Made by a program: the position numbers and the translations under genes. This document shows, piece after piece, positions 1 through 7,095 of a stretch of 18,368 bases of DNA. Within the stretch, counting starts at the first letter, position 1. Every line of letters starts with the position of its first letter. The DNA lies in contig DEXG01000023.1 of the NCBI GenBank assembly GCA_002364005.1, positions 230,774 through 249,141 of the forward strand. The letters are read 5' to 3'. Source of the stretch: Phycisphaerales bacterium UBA3190. GTDB taxonomy: Bacteria; Planctomycetota; Phycisphaerae; Phycisphaerales; UBA1924. Under the pieces are notes generated by a model, which had not been told where the DNA came from, searched no databases, and saw only the letters and a program-made list of their open reading frames with translations.

Positions 1-649
1 GAGGCAGATTGACCCCGTATCCCGCGGCCGTTCCCAGGGGTGAGGCGTCGAGCCAGCTACGGGTCAGCGCACAGAGATGGGCAGCGTCGGCAAAGCTCTC
101 GGCGAACGAACCCATCCAGAGGCCCACGCTAGAGGGGACCGCACGCTGCAGGTGGGTGTAGCCCGGCATGGGGTCCATCTCATGAGTACGGGCGACCGTC
201 AGGGCGGCATTGGCGATTTGCAGGCAGAGCCCCTTGGCCTGATCGAGCACATCGAGCATGTACAGCCGCAAGGCGACGGCGACCTGATCGTTGCGAGATC
301 GCCCCAGGTGCACGCGCTTGCCCGTCTCACCGAGGTGTTCCACGAGGAACGATTCGATCGCCGTGTGCCCGTCTTCGTATCGCTCATCGAGCACGAACGC
401 ACCGGACCGGAAGCGGTCGGCCAGCGCATCGAGCGCCCCGTCGATCGAACGGGCCTCGTCATCGCCGATCAGGTCGATGGCGTTGAGCCCATGAACATGG
501 GCACGCGTGGCTTGGATATCGAAATGGAACAGCTCACGATCGAGCAGCACATCGTCTCGGCTCATGAAAGCCATGGCACCCTGCTCGATCCCCGCTCCGG
601 GCTTGGCCCAGAGCGGGCTGGCTTTGGACTCGATATTCGTTGGACTCAT
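1..649 (-). CDS. argH: Argininosuccinate lyase, N-terminal 216 residues (3' end beyond window)
   Basis: ArgH splits L-argininosuccinate into arginine and fumarate, the last cytosolic step of arginine synthesis, and belongs to the fumarase/aspartase superfamily. Reading the minus strand from 649 gives an uninterrupted frame to the window edge. Family signatures are visible: EDGHTAIESFL (about residues 92-102), the substrate-binding GRSRNDQV (116-123), PGYTHLQRA (162-170, containing the conserved His-Gln pair) and SPLGTAAGYGVNLP (203-216). The full protein should be about 450-480 residues, so roughly half is present and the catalytic serine loop is missing. The ATG at 649 overlaps the argC stop as ATGA, with a strong GAGGAGG ribosome site about 8 nt upstream, so the start is secure. 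It is the last gene of the operon visible here. Identity is certain; only completeness is unknown. Confidence 0.96.
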   Translation of the reverse strand, partial: MSPTNIESKASPLWAKPGAGIEQGAMAFMSRDDVLLDRELFHFDIQATRAHVHGLNAIDLIGDDEARSIDGALDALADRFRSGAFVLDERYEDGHTAIESFLVEHLGETGKRVHLGRSRNDQVAVALRLYMLDVLDQAKGLCLQIANAALTVARTHEMDPMPGYTHLQRAVPSSVGLWMGSFAESFADAAHLCALTRSWLDASPLGTAAGYGVNLP

Positions 650-1674
650 ACCCCGTCCTCCTCGTGCCCGGTGTTCAGACCCATCAGCTCGTCGTAGCCG
701 AGCGTGAGATTGATGTTCTGGATCGCCTGCGACGCGGCACCCTTGCGGAGATTGTCGATTGTGCACACCACGGCGATTTCGTCCGGGCGGTCTGGGTTGA
801 CCGAGACCCCACCGATCTGGGCGGTGTCGCACGAAACGATGTCCTGCACACGGGGCATGCCCTCCCCGAGCACCTCGATCAGTTCACAGCCGGCATATGC
901 CGATTCATAACGCGCAACAAGCTGGGCGGCATCGACCGGCTCCGAGAGCTTCGCCTGCACGGTCATCGATATCCCACGGAAGTAGGACGCGACATGGGGT
1001 GAGAAGCGGACCGGAGTCCCCAGATGTCGGGTGATCTCCCGCTCATGCGTGTGGTTCACGAGCTTGTAGGGCAGCGGGCCGTTCTTGAGGGCTCGGTGAT
1101 CGTTGCGTGAGGTCCGCTTGGTGCCCGCACCAGAGTACCCAGAAACACCAAAGCAGTGCGGCGTCTCAGACAGCAGGGGCAGCAGCGGGCGGATCACGAG
1201 CTGGGCGGCCGTCGCGTAACAGCCGGGGTTGCTGATCTTGGTTGCGGTGCTGATCGCCTCACGGTTATGTTCGGTCAGGCCGTAGGTCCAGGCATCATCG
1301 AAGCGATGGTCCGAACTCAGGTCCAGCACCAGCGATGGTGTCGCATCGCTGGATTCGAGTGCATCGAGGAAGGGCGTCGCCGCCCCATCGGGCAGGGCCA
1401 GAATGACGATGTCGGCGTTGCGACCGGCCAGGTCTTCTGGGTTGAGCTGCTCGAACTTCTTGCCGTTGAATGAGGCCTTGGCGTACTTGGCGATGGGCTC
1501 GCCGTCGAAGGAGCGGGACGAGGCGTACGCCAGATCGAGCAGCGGATGCGACTCGATGATCTCAAGCAGCTCGACCCCAACATATCCGCGTGCCCCGACC
1601 AGACCAACGGTCTTGATGTGCAGGCCGGTGTGTGTGGCGTTTGGGTTGATCGTGGAAGTATTTTCAGCCGGCAT
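646..1674 (-). CDS. argC: N-acetyl-gamma-glutamyl-phosphate reductase
   Basis: ArgC reduces N-acetylglutamyl-5-phosphate with NADPH to N-acetylglutamate semialdehyde. The 342-residue product has a Rossmann dinucleotide motif GLVGARGYVG (about 24-33), the catalytic cysteine in ISNPGCYATA (Cys152), the conserved GVSGYSGAGTK (176-186), a histidine-bearing VNHTHEREI (206-214) and a C-terminal NLRKGAASQA segment. Length fits the family (about 310-350). The frame stays open upstream to 1776, but that extension is low-complexity Pro/Ser/Arg sequence inside the preceding gene. The ATG at 1674 has an AAGGAG site at ideal spacing and gives the normal family start, so it is preferred. The gene overlaps the synthase/kinase gene by 11 nt and argH by ATGA, implying translational coupling. 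Nothing looks degraded. Confidence 0.96.
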   Translation of the reverse strand: MPAENTSTINPNATHTGLHIKTVGLVGARGYVGVELLEIIESHPLLDLAYASSRSFDGEPIAKYAKASFNGKKFEQLNPEDLAGRNADIVILALPDGAATPFLDALESSDATPSLVLDLSSDHRFDDAWTYGLTEHNREAISTATKISNPGCYATAAQLVIRPLLPLLSETPHCFGVSGYSGAGTKRTSRNDHRALKNGPLPYKLVNHTHEREITRHLGTPVRFSPHVASYFRGISMTVQAKLSEPVDAAQLVARYESAYAGCELIEVLGEGMPRVQDIVSCDTAQIGGVSVNPDRPDEIAVVCTIDNLRKGAASQAIQNINLTLGYDELMGLNTGHEEDGV

Positions 1675-3019
1675 GAGCGGGCTCCTTATTCGACTTTGCC
1701 TCGGACATGGAGGGATTGGAGAGAAGCTCGCCAAAGGAATGGGAGAGCGAGAGGGTATCGGCGATACATGATTCAATATCTGCGCGTTGCTCGATGCCGT
1801 ACCAGAAGACGACCCATTCGCCGGCTCGATGCATGCCGTCTGCCCGAGTCAGGTACCACTTATTGGCATCGTTTGCAGCCCGGCTCCGCCAGTACATCTT
1901 CGGGTGATCCCGTCTGATTCGATTCCAGAGCGACGCCCCCAGGCCCATGCCCTGGGCCCGCTCGCTGAGCCCCAGCTTGTCGAGGTACCAGCCCGCGGCA
2001 CGCTCCTTGAGGATGGCGATCGCGGCGTAGTCGCCACCGATGTAGATCTTCGCGTTCTGAAGCGACTTGAGATACGACGGGTTCAGGCGACGACCGAAGC
2101 TTTGCTCGAGCAACCCAACGATGCGTGTCTCATCGAGCCCGTCGAGCCCGGTCTGGACGCTGATGGGGCGTCCTCGGCGCACGAGGGTGCCACTGCCTCG
2201 GTGGGTGAAGAGTTCGCGTGCGATCTTGGCGGGGCTGGTGATCGAGACCGAAGCGTGCTCATCGAGTCCTTCGAGCAGGTCGCGGATCTCGGTGAGCTTG
2301 CGGGCCATCCCGCCACTGATGACCCCGGACTCGAGCATCGGCGCCAGGTCCTCGGTGCAGTTGACCGCGGTGATGACCTTGCCATTCGGATCAAGGATGC
2401 CGCCGGTCGGGGTGAGATAGATGATCTTGCTGGCTTTGAGTTCGATTGCCAGCGACCGTGTCGCGGTGTCGGCGTTGATATTGAGCAGTTGCCCGTGCTG
2501 GTTGGTCCCGACCGGGCTGATGATCGGAAGCTGTCCCTGCTCGCTCGCCCGCTTGATGGCCTCGGTCAGCACGCCCGAGACCTCACCGACATGCCCGAGG
2601 GATTCGTTTTGGGTCTGCTCTGCGTTGAAGATCCCCATTGGCAACGGGCGGGCACGCACGCCCCGCTCATCGATTGCGTCGGCGAGCTGCGCCCCGACGC
2701 GCTGGAACACACGCTGGGCCGCCGCGAGCACCTCAGGCGTGGTGACCCGGAGCCCATCGACAAAGCTGGTCTCGATGTGCTGCTCCCGCAACTCCGCTGT
2801 AAGTTGCGGGCCAGCGCCGTGCACGACCACCGGGGTGAGCCCGACATGGTGCATGAACACCAGCGCCGAGGCCAGTTCATCGAGGTCTTCCTCGATGAGC
2901 CCGCCGCCGACCTTGATGACGGCATAGCGCCCCGAGCCGGTGTGCTCTCGGAGATAGCGATCCACCTCGGCTCGCCCGCCGAGGTTGTGGAGCAGGTTCA
3001 TGACAATCTCACGGAGCAT
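1664..3019 (-). CDS. argB: Bifunctional N-acetylglutamate synthase/kinase (NAGS/K)
   Basis: This 451-residue protein joins two activities. Residues about 30-285 form an amino-acid kinase domain like ArgB: KVGGG (36-40), VVVHGAGPQL (64-73), the ATP-site region LNINADTATRSLA (179-191) and ISGGMARKL (234-242). Residues about 297-420 form a vertebrate-type NAT acetyltransferase domain: WYLDKLGLSERAQGMGLG (344-361) with the acetyl-CoA loop QGMGLG, YWRSRAANDANKWYL (376-390) and WVVFWYGIE (402-410). The same architecture and length are known in Xanthomonas and Maricaulis NAGS/K enzymes, which make N-acetylglutamate and phosphorylate it. A separate argA or argJ would then be unnecessary, which fits the deacetylase next door. 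The start at 3019 has a GGGAGGGG site and overlaps the end of argE' by 11 nt. An upstream extension in this frame lies inside argE' and is not protein-like. A later ATG at 3001 has a poorer ribosome site. Feedback inhibition by arginine is known for the family but cannot be read here. Confidence 0.93.
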   Translation of the reverse strand: MLREIVMNLLHNLGGRAEVDRYLREHTGSGRYAVIKVGGGLIEEDLDELASALVFMHHVGLTPVVVHGAGPQLTAELREQHIETSFVDGLRVTTPEVLAAAQRVFQRVGAQLADAIDERGVRARPLPMGIFNAEQTQNESLGHVGEVSGVLTEAIKRASEQGQLPIISPVGTNQHGQLLNINADTATRSLAIELKASKIIYLTPTGGILDPNGKVITAVNCTEDLAPMLESGVISGGMARKLTEIRDLLEGLDEHASVSITSPAKIARELFTHRGSGTLVRRGRPISVQTGLDGLDETRIVGLLEQSFGRRLNPSYLKSLQNAKIYIGGDYAAIAILKERAAGWYLDKLGLSERAQGMGLGASLWNRIRRDHPKMYWRSRAANDANKWYLTRADGMHRAGEWVVFWYGIEQRADIESCIADTLSLSHSFGELLSNPSMSEAKSNKEPAHAG

Positions 3020-4139
3020 GGGCCCCTCCCGCCAGGGCTGACGCCCCCGCTTCGACCGCAACGATTGAGGCATACGCCGAAGCACAGGCACGCAGCAGGT
3101 CGATCTCGACGAACTCGTCTGACGCGTGGGCCTGCGCAATGTCACCCGGGCCCAGCACGATCGTCGGCAAACCACCCGCGGCAAAGAGTGCGGCCTCGGT
3201 CCAGAAATCGACATCAGGGCCGGTCTCGATGCCCCATCCCTTCACGATGGGGACCATGGACTCGTCACGGACCAACGCCGGGCCGACGAATCGGTCGGTC
3301 CACGATGCCGAGCCGTCGGAGGGGAGCAGGTCGTGCAGGGCTTGGATGCACTTGGTCGTGTTGGACTCCGCGCCGGGCTTGGGGAACGGGCGGAAGCCGA
3401 ATCGAACCTTCGCGTTGGAGGCGATGACATTCGAAGCCGTCCCCCCGGTGACAAGCCCAATGTTGAACCGGTTGCCCTCAAGGATGCCGCCGGGCTGCGT
3501 CAGTGCCAGGGCCGCGTTGCCCCACTCGATGGCCTTATGGATGGCGCTGTCGGGTGAGGCGTCGGCACCCGAGGTATGGCCCGCGATGCCTGTGAACTCG
3601 ATTTCGAACGAAGTGAAGCCCCGGTGCTGAAACACCGCCTTGGCCCGTGTCGGTTCGGCGACCACCACACGCGACCAGCGGCTTGCCTGCTGGGCCAGGA
3701 AGCCCTCGACACAAGTCCCCTTGCCGGCTTCTTCATCGGTGGTCAGCAGGATCGCGATGGGCGCGTCGCTGGACTGAGCAACCGTGAGCATGCACGCGGC
3801 CGCCCCTTTGATATCGCACGCACCAAGCCCGAATGCACGCCCCTCCTCAACACTGAGGGTGAACGGGTCACGGGTCCAGTTGGGGTTCGGTTTGACGGTA
3901 TCGAGGTGGCAGTTGAACAAAGTCTGCGGCTCGCCGCGTACCGCCAGCAGGTTGACGCACCCACCGCCCAGGTCTTCGAGCGTCACCGTGCAACCAGCGT
4001 CCCGGAGCACCCCCGCCGCGTAGGTCAGAACGGGGTGCTCGGGCGTGACGGTCGGGACTGGGTTGGAACTGTCGGCGCTCACGAGGTGGCGCAGATGATT
4101 CAGGATGGTTGTCTCATCCATGTTCGATTCGTGATTCAT
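3009..4139 (-). CDS. argE': M20-family deacylase, probable N-acetylcitrulline deacetylase
   Basis: This 376-residue metal-dependent hydrolase of the M20/ArgE-DapE family keeps the dizinc site: HLD (His78, Asp80), GACDIKG (Asp109), the catalytic TTDEE (Glu136/137), AEP (Glu162) and IAQAHASDEF (His338). Stretches such as GLGACDIKGAAA, RFNIGLVTGG, VRFGFRPFP, DVDFWTEAALFAAGG and LGPGDIAQAH match, as I recall it, the Xanthomonas acetylcitrulline deacetylase better than E. coli ArgE. The likely reaction is N-acetylcitrulline to citrulline plus acetate. It sits between argG and the NAGS/K gene, as in Xanthomonas, and an acetylornithine carbamoyltransferase upstream makes its substrate. The first ATG overlaps the argG stop (ATGA). 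A second in-frame ATG at 4121 has no better ribosome site. Activity on acetylornithine is the alternative, since related enzymes can be promiscuous. Confidence 0.88.
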   Translation of the reverse strand: MNHESNMDETTILNHLRHLVSADSSNPVPTVTPEHPVLTYAAGVLRDAGCTVTLEDLGGGCVNLLAVRGEPQTLFNCHLDTVKPNPNWTRDPFTLSVEEGRAFGLGACDIKGAAACMLTVAQSSDAPIAILLTTDEEAGKGTCVEGFLAQQASRWSRVVVAEPTRAKAVFQHRGFTSFEIEFTGIAGHTSGADASPDSAIHKAIEWGNAALALTQPGGILEGNRFNIGLVTGGTASNVIASNAKVRFGFRPFPKPGAESNTTKCIQALHDLLPSDGSASWTDRFVGPALVRDESMVPIVKGWGIETGPDVDFWTEAALFAAGGLPTIVLGPGDIAQAHASDEFVEIDLLRACASAYASIVAVEAGASALAGGAHAP

Positions 4140-5398
4140 GCATTCACCTGAGCCGGCTGTTGAACCTTGAAGGAAAGCTCTTGGGCGGATTGTGCCTGAG
4201 CAGCAGACTTGGCCGCCCCCAGCGCCGAAGCGTTGCCCGCGATTTTGATGAAGCCCTCAGCATCGGCGGAGGTCCATGATGCTTTCTGGGCGTACACATT
4301 GGAATCGTCCATCAGCGCGTTTGGCGTGTCGACGGCGACGGCCAAGGCCGCCCCCCCGCTCGTCTCGACCGTGACCACGCCCGAGGCATTCTGCTGTGTC
4401 GAAGCGATGAATGCCTGCAAGTTGGCCCGGAGGGGCTCGAAGAACTGCCCGCCGAAGACCAGTTCGGTCCACTTGTTGGCGGCATGGGCTTTGAAATCGC
4501 TCTGGTGCTTGGTCAGGGTCAGCTCTTCGATCGCCTTGTGGGCTTGGAGCAGCACCTCGATCCCGGGGCATTCGTAGACGATGCGTCCCTTGAGCCCGAC
4601 GATGGTGTCGCCGGTGTAGATCCCCCGCCCGACGCCGTAGGCCCCGAACGCGCAGTTGAGCTTGGCGAGGGCCTCGGCCCCGTCCTTGATCGGCTCATCG
4701 TCGATGGCCACGGGGACACCCTGCTCAAAGGCAATACATGCCCGCAGCGTGTCGCTGGGCCACTGATCGCGTGGCTTGGTGAGCATGCGGCTGGCATCAT
4801 CGGGTGCGCCCAGCTCATCGATCTCCGAGCCCGAAACGGTCACGCCCAGGACATTCTCGTTGATGGTGTACCGCTTGGCGCTGGCATCGGTCTGGAACCC
4901 GCGTTTGGCGAGCTCTTCGATCTCGTACGCACGGGGCGATTTGGTCAGCGACTGAATCTCGCGGATCGGCGCGATGATCGGCAGATCCGTGAGGCAGCGG
5001 ATCGACTGGTCGAACCGGAACTGGTCGTTGCCCATCGCGGTACAGCCGTGGGCCACCGCGGTTGCTCCGAGCTTGTGGGCGGTCTGCACCATCGCCTGCA
5101 CGATCACATACCGGTCTGAGCAGAGCAAGGGGTAGCGGTTCTGATAGCGGGCCCCGCCCTGCACGAACGGGATTACGAACGAGTCCCAGAGTGCCGCACT
5201 GGCGTCGATGGTGTCGTGGCTGACGGCACCGAGTTCCATGGCACGGGCGTGGATCGACTCGGCCTCTGCGATGTCCATCCCGCCCGTGTTCACGAACACG
5301 GTGTGCACCGCGTAGCCCTTCTCGATGAGGTAGGGAACGCAGAACGAGGTATCGAGCCCACCGGAGAAGGCGAGCACTACAAGCGGTTGATCTGACAT
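4136..5398 (-). CDS. argG: Argininosuccinate synthase
   Basis: ArgG condenses citrulline and aspartate using ATP to give argininosuccinate. The 420-residue product begins with the PP-loop AFSGGLDTSFCVPYL (10-24), followed by YPLLCSDRYVIVQAM, the nucleotide/citrulline region VAHGCTAMGNDQFRFDQS and, near residue 250, a short YGVGRGIYTGDTIVGLKGR segment. Canonical ArgG reads GCTGKGNDQ at the second site; the variant GCTAMGNDQFRF is, as I recall, shared with the Xanthomonas type. The last 40 or so residues are alanine/glutamine-rich and may be a flexible tail. The start has an AGGAG site about 8 nt upstream and lies 45 nt after argF', the only real gap in the operon. The stop overlaps argE' as ATGA. 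Citrulline should be supplied by that downstream deacetylase. Confidence 0.96.
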   Translation of the reverse strand: MSDQPLVVLAFSGGLDTSFCVPYLIEKGYAVHTVFVNTGGMDIAEAESIHARAMELGAVSHDTIDASAALWDSFVIPFVQGGARYQNRYPLLCSDRYVIVQAMVQTAHKLGATAVAHGCTAMGNDQFRFDQSIRCLTDLPIIAPIREIQSLTKSPRAYEIEELAKRGFQTDASAKRYTINENVLGVTVSGSEIDELGAPDDASRMLTKPRDQWPSDTLRACIAFEQGVPVAIDDEPIKDGAEALAKLNCAFGAYGVGRGIYTGDTIVGLKGRIVYECPGIEVLLQAHKAIEELTLTKHQSDFKAHAANKWTELVFGGQFFEPLRANLQAFIASTQQNASGVVTVETSGGAALAVAVDTPNALMDDSNVYAQKASWTSADAEGFIKIAGNASALGAAKSAAQAQSAQELSFKVQQPAQVNA

Positions 5399-5443
5399 GG
5401 TGATTCTCCTGGCCCGGCGTGTCTGCCCGAGCGGGATATGTGT

Positions 5444-6487
5444 TCAGGTGTGTGTTGTGGAGATCGCGGCCATTAGTGCCTTCTGCACATGGAGGCGATT
5501 CTCGGCTTCTTCGATGATCAGGGAGTTTGGTGCGTCCATGACCGCATCGGTGGCCTTCACATTGCGTCTGGCGGGCAGGCAATGGCTGAACGCGGCATTG
5601 TTCGTGAGCGACATTTTCTGCTCATCGACGATGAAGTGCCTGTACTGATCGCGGATGGGCTTCTCCTGCTCCCAGTTCCCGAAGTACGGGATCGCGCCCC
5701 AGCTCTTGGCGTAGACCACATCGGCGTCCGTGTAGGACGCGTCGATATCGTGCGAGACAGAGAACGAGCCGCCGGTGTCTTTGGCGTTCTGGTCGGCGTG
5801 GTTCATGTAGCGTTCGTCGAGGAGGTACTGCTCGTTGGGGCAGAGCAGGGTGACATCCATGCCCGCCCGGGTGGCGATCATGGCCGCCGAGTTGGCGACT
5901 GCGGTGTTGAGTGGCTTGGGGTGGTAGGTCCAGGTGAGCACATACTTCTTCCCACGCAGATCACTGGTGCCGAAGTGCTCACGCAGGGCCATGAGGTGGG
6001 CCAGCTCTTGGCACGGGTGGGTGATGGTCTCCATGTTGATCACCGGCACGGTGGCATGCTGGGCGAACGCGTTGAGCACCCGATCCTGACGATCGATCGA
6101 CCAATCAGCGAACTTGGGAAAGGCACGGACCGCGATGATGTCGCAGTACCGGCTGAGGACCCGGGCGGCTTCTTTGGCGTGTTCTTCGGCTGAGCCGTCC
6201 ATGACCTCGCCATCGCCGAAGGCCATCTCCCACGAACCGGATCCCGGCTCGAGGACGACCGCGTGGGCCCCGAGCTGGTTGGCACCGATGTCGAAGGATG
6301 CTCGGGTGCGCAGCGACGGGTTGAAGAAGACCAATGCGATCGACTTGCCCTGAAGCAGTGGCTGGATCGGCTGCCCCTTGAGCAGCATCGCGTGATCGAC
6401 AAGGCCGGACAGCTCATCCCATGCCCAGTCCTGCGTGGTCAGAAAATGCTTGGGTTGCACCGTGTTCTTGACCTCTGTGAGCGTCAT
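5444..6487 (-). CDS. argF': N-acetylornithine carbamoyltransferase (AOTCase)
   Basis: This 347-residue transcarbamylase has the carbamoyl-phosphate motif FFNPSLRTRASF (54-65), THPCQELAH (156-164) and SHCLPARRN (301-309). Several features mark it as the acetylornithine-specific type of Xanthomonas campestris rather than ordinary ornithine carbamoyltransferase. VMDGSAEEH (95-103) carries Glu101, the counterpart of Xanthomonas Glu92, the residue that separates acetyl- from succinylornithine enzymes. RNVKATDAVMD carries Lys311, the counterpart of carboxylated Lys302. LTWTYHPKPLNTAVANS (184-200) replaces the usual ornithine loop. The product would be N-acetylcitrulline from N-acetylornithine and carbamoyl phosphate. 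The gene overlaps argR as ATGA, with a GGGGGGAAGG ribosome site inside the argR 3' end. Residue correspondences come from remembered alignment. Ordinary OTCase is unlikely given these motifs and the neighbours. Confidence 0.93.
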   Translation of the reverse strand: MTLTEVKNTVQPKHFLTTQDWAWDELSGLVDHAMLLKGQPIQPLLQGKSIALVFFNPSLRTRASFDIGANQLGAHAVVLEPGSGSWEMAFGDGEVMDGSAEEHAKEAARVLSRYCDIIAVRAFPKFADWSIDRQDRVLNAFAQHATVPVINMETITHPCQELAHLMALREHFGTSDLRGKKYVLTWTYHPKPLNTAVANSAAMIATRAGMDVTLLCPNEQYLLDERYMNHADQNAKDTGGSFSVSHDIDASYTDADVVYAKSWGAIPYFGNWEQEKPIRDQYRHFIVDEQKMSLTNNAAFSHCLPARRNVKATDAVMDAPNSLIIEEAENRLHVQKALMAAISTTHT

Positions 6488-6948
6488 GCCTTCCCCCCGA
6501 TCACTTTGTTGAGTGCGCGTGACAGTGTGCCCGCGGCTTTGTTGGATGCGGTTGCGATGAAGATCGTGTCGTCGCCTGCCAGGCAGCCGACCATCCCGCG
6601 GGGCCGAACCGAGTCGATCTCGCTGGCAAGGAAGTTGGCGTGACCGGGCGCGGTGTGGATGACCACGAGTGAGGCCGCGGGCAAGATGTCCAGCACATGC
6701 TCGCGGAGCACGGCGTGGAGGCGGGTGAAGTCATCGCTCGGCGCTGCCGCCCCCAGCATGCCGGGCTCGGGCAATCGATAGCCCTCGGGACCCCGGACCG
6801 CACCGATGGCGGCCAGGTCCCGCGATACCGTGGCTTGGGTTACGGAAATCCCCTGCGCCTCGAGCCCAGCAACCAGCGATTCCTGGGTCGAAGCGGGCGT
6901 GCGGTTGAGCATCTGACGCAGCATGGCATGTCGGCGGACTCGGGTCAT
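6484..6948 (-). CDS. argR: Arginine repressor ArgR
   Basis: The 154-residue protein has the two ArgR domains. The N-terminal winged helix (about 1-55) includes STQESLVAGLEAQGISVTQ and ATVSRDL, the DNA-recognition helix. The C-terminal oligomerisation and arginine-binding domain (about 75-150) includes VVIHTAPGHANFLASEID and the signature GCLAGDDTIFIATAS. In the family, hexamers bind ARG boxes when arginine is abundant. It is the first gene of the arginine operon and overlaps argF' by ATGA, so repressor and enzymes are made from one transcript. The chosen ATG aligns well with the Bacillus ArgR N-terminus. A perfect TATAAT ends only 5 nt before it, leaving no room for a Shine-Dalgarno site, so translation is probably leaderless. 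The next Met (6924) would cut into the winged helix and has no ribosome site either. Confidence 0.94.
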   Translation of the reverse strand: MTRVRRHAMLRQMLNRTPASTQESLVAGLEAQGISVTQATVSRDLAAIGAVRGPEGYRLPEPGMLGAAAPSDDFTRLHAVLREHVLDILPAASLVVIHTAPGHANFLASEIDSVRPRGMVGCLAGDDTIFIATASNKAAGTLSRALNKVIGGKA

Positions 6949-6953
6949 GCACG

Positions 6954-6982
6954 ATTATACACCCTGCGGCATATTTATGCAA
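6954..6982 (-). promoter_or_regulatory. sigma-70-type promoter of the argR-arginine operon
   Basis: On the minus strand TTGCAT (6982-6977) is followed by a 17-nt spacer and a perfect TATAAT (6959-6954). The -10 element ends 5 nt before the argR ATG at 6948, which places the expected transcription start at or next to the A of the start codon. The -35 matches TTGACA only in its first three bases; the spacing and the -10 box carry the call. No other comparable promoter lies between the hydrolase stop and argR. Confidence 0.68.
6968..6981 (-). promoter_or_regulatory. Probable ARG box (ArgR operator) in the argR promoter
   Basis: The minus strand reads TGCATAAATATGCC, with a perfect GCATA-AA-TATGC inverted repeat at 6969-6980. 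It fits the general ArgR operator plan (TGNAT, AT-rich centre, ATNCA) and overlaps the -35 and spacer, where a bound repressor would block RNA polymerase. A weaker similar element, TGTATAATCGTGCA, covers the -10 and start codon at 6948-6961. Its centre is 20 bp from the first, close to the two-turn spacing of paired ARG boxes in enterobacteria. The first box is reasonably supported by argR lying immediately downstream; the second is speculative. Confidence 0.55.
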
Positions 6983-7095
6983 GCCCGTGCCCTGAGATTC
7001 TTGCCACTGGCCTCAACAATGCCAGAGCCAGGCGAACCGAAACGGTCTTCTGGACTTCATGAATGCCAATACGCTCTGATTTCAGGCTCTTTGAC

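Noticed and set aside
1675..1776. N-terminal extension of argC by 34 residues
   Set aside because: The extension is Pro/Ser/Arg-rich, lies within the NAGS/K gene and has no ribosome site; ATG 1674 has AAGGAG and the normal family start.
3020..3214. N-terminal extension of the NAGS/K gene by 65 residues
   Set aside because: It is basic, unstructured sequence inside argE'. ATG 3019 has a GGGAGGGG site and gives the known family length.
1787..3427. 546-codon open frame on the plus strand
   Set aside because: It is antisense to the NAGS/K and argE' genes, whose motifs are unambiguous. Its translation has no family features; it is a by-product of high G+C codon bias.
5444..6487. Ordinary ornithine carbamoyltransferase (argF)
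   Set aside because: The MDGSAEEH glutamate, the TWTYHPKPLNTAVANS loop and RNVKATD match the acetylornithine-specific enzyme, and the neighbours fit that pathway.
6983..7095. Intrinsic terminator after the hydrolase gene
   Set aside because: Only a 5-bp stem (CTGGC/GCCAG) with a 9-nt loop and no T-run was found.
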